Source: Flavobacteriales bacterium
GTDB taxonomy: Bacteria; Bacteroidota; Bacteroidia; Flavobacteriales_D; Cryomorphaceae
DNA: 17,302 nucleotides
Reading direction: 5' to 3'
NCBI GenBank assembly: GCA_020200995.1
Contig: JAIVHQ010000001.1
Location: 1 to 17,302, forward strand
In this document: piece by piece, positions 14,220 through 17,302 of the stretch
Layout of the letters: every line of letters begins with the position of its first letter
How positions within the stretch are numbered: the stretch's first letter is position 1
Made by a program: the position numbers and the translations under genes
The notes under the pieces: generated by a model
The model's input: only the letters and a program-made list of their open reading frames with translations
Told to the model about the DNA's origin: nothing
Databases searched by the model: none

Positions 14220-14842
14220 AACACGATTAATCCTTCTTCATCGCCTACGACCGTCGCCTCACGGCGTTCGTGGCGCAAAGCACTGCTTAGTGCGAGCAAG
14301 GCATCGAAATGGTGCCAGTTGAGCAAGAGCTCTGCAGGGCAAGTGACATCAAATGTGTTGATCGCGATATTAAGGCACCGTTTTATTTCCCTTTTATCAC
14401 CTTTATAGCCATAGGTGGTCAGTTCTAAGTGGCGGGCCAGCATTCCCGGGTAGGTTTCCTGAACAGTATGGCCATCGCGCCTAAGTTGAAATGCGAGCTT
14501 CATGGCCCTGGCCGTGAGCCCACCGAGAAACATAGGTGACATGGCCCCGAGTGCGCGGTCGCATGCACGGTAGTGGAAATCGGGAAGATCTTCTTCTGTG
14601 GCAAAACTGCTGGCAGGGGGGGAATCATTGGACCCTCTTCGGTACACTTTGGGGAGGCTAAGCGGGGCATCGATAAAAATTTTTCCCGGAGGACGATCAG
14701 AAAAAAAATCGAGCAAGAAACGATCGGCATTTTGTTTTTTTGCGGAAGCAGAAAACTGTAATGTCCTACCGCTAAGCCATGCCACCACGGTAGTCCCTGC
14801 GAGCTTGGCGCCATAGTCGATTCCGTAAAGATGTTCTACCAT
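14216..14842 (-). CDS. DUF429-family predicted RNase H-fold protein
   Basis: A 208-residue protein resembling DUF429, a family predicted to have an RNase H-like fold and possible nuclease activity. The acidic residues expected for such a fold are visible in 'GIDYGAKLAGTT' (7-18, Asp9), 'KIFIDAPLSLP' (54-64, Asp58), 'ETYPG' (129-133, Glu129) and 'HHFDALLALSSAL' (177-189, Asp180); 'VVGDEEGLIVF' closes the protein, as is usual for the family. No activity has been established for most members. The ATG is at 14842-14840. The last 4 nt overlap the 3' end of the AarF-like gene on the other strand, with no clear shared terminator. Confidence 0.82.
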   Translation of the reverse strand: MVEHLYGIDYGAKLAGTTVVAWLSGRTLQFSASAKKQNADRFLLDFFSDRPPGKIFIDAPLSLPKVYRRGSNDSPPASSFATEEDLPDFHYRACDRALGAMSPMFLGGLTARAMKLAFQLRRDGHTVQETYPGMLARHLELTTYGYKGDKREIKRCLNIAINTFDVTCPAELLLNWHHFDALLALSSALRHERREATVVGDEEGLIVF

Positions 14843-14916
14843 GCAGAAACGAACACGTAGCTGCTACATAAAGTTTACATCAGGTCACGGCTGGTTTTTG
14901 AAAAAAAGGAGTCAAA

Positions 14917-16863
14917 CTATTCGATAAAAACCGCCTTCCTGGCCTCCCTGCCGATATGGATGGAATAAAAGCCTCGCGGAAGCCCGTGCCCGCTTTTGAG
15001 AAACCCTTCCAGGCTATTTTCGGTTTTGATCAAAAGTTTACCCGTAAAGTCAAACACCTCAATGAGGGCTACATCTTCGGGAACAGGGCCATGAATAACC
15101 GATGTTCTAGCTTCCTGATTGCAACAGAAGTCATTCACAAGCGCATTGTCAAAACTGCTGCAATCAGAGCAAAAGTCCGCCCTGTATCTGTATCGGTCGG
15201 GTTGAAAGCAACCTGCCTCTACATCGGGGTTGAAGGAAGCGAGGCGCTGCGAGCCGTAGTTGCAAGATTCATTGCTGCAAAAATTTAGAGGATTGCCTCC
15301 GATGGAAGGGTTGTGGTCGGCAAGTTTTTGGCAGTCGCTCGGACTTCTGCGGTCTTCATCCAGGTAAAACCTGAACCTGTCTGAGTGGCGCTCGCCGTTG
15401 TTCAGTACAATGGAAAACATACGAAACATCTCGTAGTCCAGTATCCGCAGCGATTCTGTAAGCTCAATATCCTGAGAAGACGAAGTGGCAGGCGAGGAAG
15501 TTTGCAGGCTACCGAAATTTACCCCGTGACCGCCTTCACAGAACTCGAGCAGCACATAATATGCTTCGGGACTGCTTGCCGTTTGCATCATCAACTTCCG
15601 GTAAATGGTTCGGGGTCCGTAGAGGTTGTAATTTTCGAACTCGTCGGAACAGTCGGGGCCTCGCCACTGCATCATATCGTGGAGGGTGGCAGCCGAATAA
15701 GGTACCAATCGATCACATGTGCCGTGGGAGAATAAAACCGGCACGGGATCGTGAACCTGAAAATTTGCCATGCTCGTAGCCGCACCCCCGGAACAGTAGG
15801 CACCTCGAATATTTTCTCTGATGTCGTAGGGACCATCTTCGAGCGCATCCATAAAAGTGTTGCACGGGTGGTTCGGGTTGCTACCGGGGCAAGGATTTTC
15901 GGGATCCAGGGAGGTAAAAAATTCATATGTATGCTCGATATCTCCGCTGCCCTCCGGGTCCGGAATCGTAAATGAGACTGTAGGAATTGAGTCAGGGTGC
16001 ATTCCCGGAATTAATCCCTGTGCGTAATCTATAAAATCATCGGCATTTAAGTGAGCCAAATGAAGGGCAGTGACTGCGCCTTCGCTGTTGCCCTGAACAA
16101 AAATTTTAGTCGGATCAATATCGACTACACCCGTCTGATCTGCCAGGAACAAAGTTCTTCTGATGGCTGCCCTGACATCGACCATTGAATATTGTATCAT
16201 AAACAATCTCTGAAGCTCTGAGGAACATAGCCCTTCTATTGGGCCCCATTTTTCATCGCTCGATGTTGTGTAGTCAACAACGATCGCAGCGAATCCCCTC
16301 CTTGCAGCTGCCACTGCGCGCTTTTTTAATCCGCAAGAGGTCCGTGAACCCTGACTCCCGTGAAGTAAAACAAGCAGGGGCTTTGGCTGATCGTGAGTAG
16401 CCGGGGGTGTATCTCCTGCGTAATTGTTCGAAAAGTAAGCGTCGACGGTCATGTTTTTTTTGCACTCCGAACGTTCCGGGTCCCATGAATAGCGAAAGGA
16501 CAAAGTCGGGAAGTAATCACACCCCGCCGAGGCGTCGGGAGTCCCTTCTTCCCCGAGATCTTGTGCTACAGGGCAATGGTCGGGTACGGACCCCAGGCTT
16601 TGGGCGTAACCTTCCTGTGTTTCAAAAATGTATTCCGGTGCGAAATAGCTGTAGATGTCTTCTCGAAATCCGAAAGGATTGTTGATCGGATAGCAAGCTT
16701 CAAAAGAAGCAGCGTCGGCCCCGCAGCCCGGCGCCGGGGAGCAGGGGAACAGCGTGGGGGAATTGCTTTCGAAAAAATCCGCATCACATTCCAATTCCGT
16801 GTTTTGAGAAAAAAGTGCTGTGACGCAAAACAAGGCTACGAAAAGCGAGGCTAGCCTGAACAT
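14917..16863 (-). CDS. T9SS-secreted, cysteine-rich alpha/beta hydrolase
   Basis: A 648-residue secreted protein. The signal peptide (about 1-20) ends near 'ALFS|QN'. A cysteine-rich N-terminal stretch is followed by an alpha/beta hydrolase core: oxyanion-hole 'LLVLLHGSQGSRTSCG' (163-178), nucleophile elbow 'GNSEG' (258-262, Ser260), Asp384 in 'SHGTCDRLVP' and His446 in 'EGGHG'. A second Cys-rich segment (about 511-581) leads to a T9SS sorting domain ('LIEVFDFTGKLLIKT', 'GLPRGFYSIHIGREARKAVFIE' region to the end). The mature protein has about 23 cysteines, suggesting several disulfides. It resembles dienelactone hydrolase, esterase or polyester-depolymerase-like enzymes that act on polymers outside the cell; the substrate is not predictable. 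The gene stands alone. Confidence 0.9.
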   Translation of the reverse strand: MFRLASLFVALFCVTALFSQNTELECDADFFESNSPTLFPCSPAPGCGADAASFEACYPINNPFGFREDIYSYFAPEYIFETQEGYAQSLGSVPDHCPVAQDLGEEGTPDASAGCDYFPTLSFRYSWDPERSECKKNMTVDAYFSNNYAGDTPPATHDQPKPLLVLLHGSQGSRTSCGLKKRAVAAARRGFAAIVVDYTTSSDEKWGPIEGLCSSELQRLFMIQYSMVDVRAAIRRTLFLADQTGVVDIDPTKIFVQGNSEGAVTALHLAHLNADDFIDYAQGLIPGMHPDSIPTVSFTIPDPEGSGDIEHTYEFFTSLDPENPCPGSNPNHPCNTFMDALEDGPYDIRENIRGAYCSGGAATSMANFQVHDPVPVLFSHGTCDRLVPYSAATLHDMMQWRGPDCSDEFENYNLYGPRTIYRKLMMQTASSPEAYYVLLEFCEGGHGVNFGSLQTSSPATSSSQDIELTESLRILDYEMFRMFSIVLNNGERHSDRFRFYLDEDRRSPSDCQKLADHNPSIGGNPLNFCSNESCNYGSQRLASFNPDVEAGCFQPDRYRYRADFCSDCSSFDNALVNDFCCNQEARTSVIHGPVPEDVALIEVFDFTGKLLIKTENSLEGFLKSGHGLPRGFYSIHIGREARKAVFIE

Positions 16864-17302
16864 GGCTTTGGAATTAATTGGTTAAGACGCTAAAGGTCAT
16901 AAAATTGGGTGAAAAACCAAATGAACACAGCATTAAGATTAGGAAAACTGTGTAGAAATTTGGATAATAGTGCAAACAGTCCGGGTTGTAATTAATTGTG
17001 ATTAAGTGATTTGTGGGCGATTCAGCTTTGACAATAAATGAGGGAACTGAATTATGCCCATTCCGGGAATGCTAAGCAAAAGCGGATTTAGGGATGTCAA
17101 GGGTTGTTTAGAGGTCGCTAACTTTATATGAAGATATAACTTGCCATCCATGGCATAGGATCATCAGATACGGTATTTCGATGGGTTTAAAGGGGTGGTT
17201 TTTTTCGAACAATTGCATTGCCGGTGAGATGTTATGCGAAAGACGAATGGGGTTTCGTATTAAAATTTTAGCGCATGGGTCAACATAGCGAGCCGGAAGG
17301 TT
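16864..17302. other. AT-rich stretch without a supported gene
   Basis: Apart from the candidate promoter at 16891-16920, I see no supported feature in these roughly 440 bases. Small inverted repeats occur (TTATAT/ATATAA at 17124-17139 with a 4-nt loop, and CATTC/GAATG near 17060), but they are weak. A frame opening at ATG 17275 has only nine codons before the window ends. Confidence 0.5.
16891..16920 (-). promoter_or_regulatory. Candidate promoter of the T9SS hydrolase gene
   Basis: On the minus strand a TTG (16920-16918) is followed after 19 nt by GACCTTTA (16898-16891), which keeps the A and TTT of the Bacteroidota -7 box TAnnTTTG but differs at its first and last bases. The spacing is right for this phylum, and transcription would begin about 20 nt before ATG 16863. 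Confidence 0.35.

Noticed and set aside
14857..14867. Short palindrome GTAGC-T-GCTAC upstream of the DUF429 gene, considered as an operator.
   Set aside because: A 5-bp repeat is too short to stand out from chance and no regulator beside the gene would explain it.
3455..16892. The 11-mer TTAAGACGCTA occurs at 3455-3465 and 16882-16892, near the upstream ends of both T9SS protein genes.
   Set aside because: Pairs of shared 11-mers are expected many times by chance in 17 kb. The copies also differ in orientation and distance relative to the genes, so no shared regulatory role is claimed.
17275..17302. ATG at 17275 opening a rightward frame to the window edge.
   Set aside because: Only nine codons are visible, with no clear promoter or ribosome binding site and no recognisable protein start.

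Overview
The window looks like a chromosomal segment of a marine-type Bacteroidota (Flavobacteriia-like). Two secreted proteins end in type IX secretion (T9SS) C-terminal sorting domains. The carotenoid genes are a fused CarR/CrtYcd-type lycopene cyclase and a CrtZ hydroxylase. Several genes belong to small families typical of marine bacteria (DUF2256, DUF2805/TIGR03643). Shine-Dalgarno sequences are mostly weak, and GTG or TTG starts decide a few genes. No rRNA, tRNA, CRISPR array, transposase or phage gene was seen.

Layout. (1) 1-417 is essentially gene-free, apart from a possible leftward gene start at position 32. (2) 418-3377 holds three same-strand, overlapping genes: a PolB-type 3'-5' exonuclease, a small lipoprotein and a two-domain oligopeptide-type ABC ATPase. 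(3) 3674-5236 is a secreted double-FAS1 (fasciclin) protein with a T9SS tail, closed by a strong intrinsic terminator. (4) 5292-8392 is a photobiology block: an atypical cryptochrome/photolyase, a 52-residue DUF2256 zinc-ribbon protein that overlaps it, and a DASH-type cryptochrome. (5) 8387-8953 (minus) is an unrecognised membrane-anchored protein. (6) 9025-10007 is a peroxiredoxin-like protein overlapping CrtZ by 4 nt. (7) 10221-12718 is a tight run: lycopene cyclase, DUF2805, alpha/beta hydrolase and a TetR-like regulator. (8) 12894-14219 is an AarF/UbiB-type kinase-like protein, converging on a DUF429 protein (14216-14842, minus). (9) 14917-16863 (minus) is a large cysteine-rich T9SS-secreted alpha/beta hydrolase, followed by about 440 bases without a supported gene.

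How the genes may work together. The middle of the window (5.3-12.7 kb) reads as a light and photo-oxidative stress island. Two flavoproteins of the photolyase family repair DNA or sense blue light. CrtY plus CrtZ would turn lycopene into beta-carotene and then zeaxanthin. A thioredoxin-fold peroxiredoxin-like protein could handle oxidants. Two uncharacterised small proteins (DUF2256 and DUF2805) sit inside these operons. The early carotenoid genes (crtE, crtB, crtI) are not in the window. The most interesting candidate for new biology is the photolyase-DUF2256 pair. The photolyase appears to lack the proximal tryptophan and flavin-contacting asparagine of classical enzymes, and the DUF2256 start codon lies inside its last codons.
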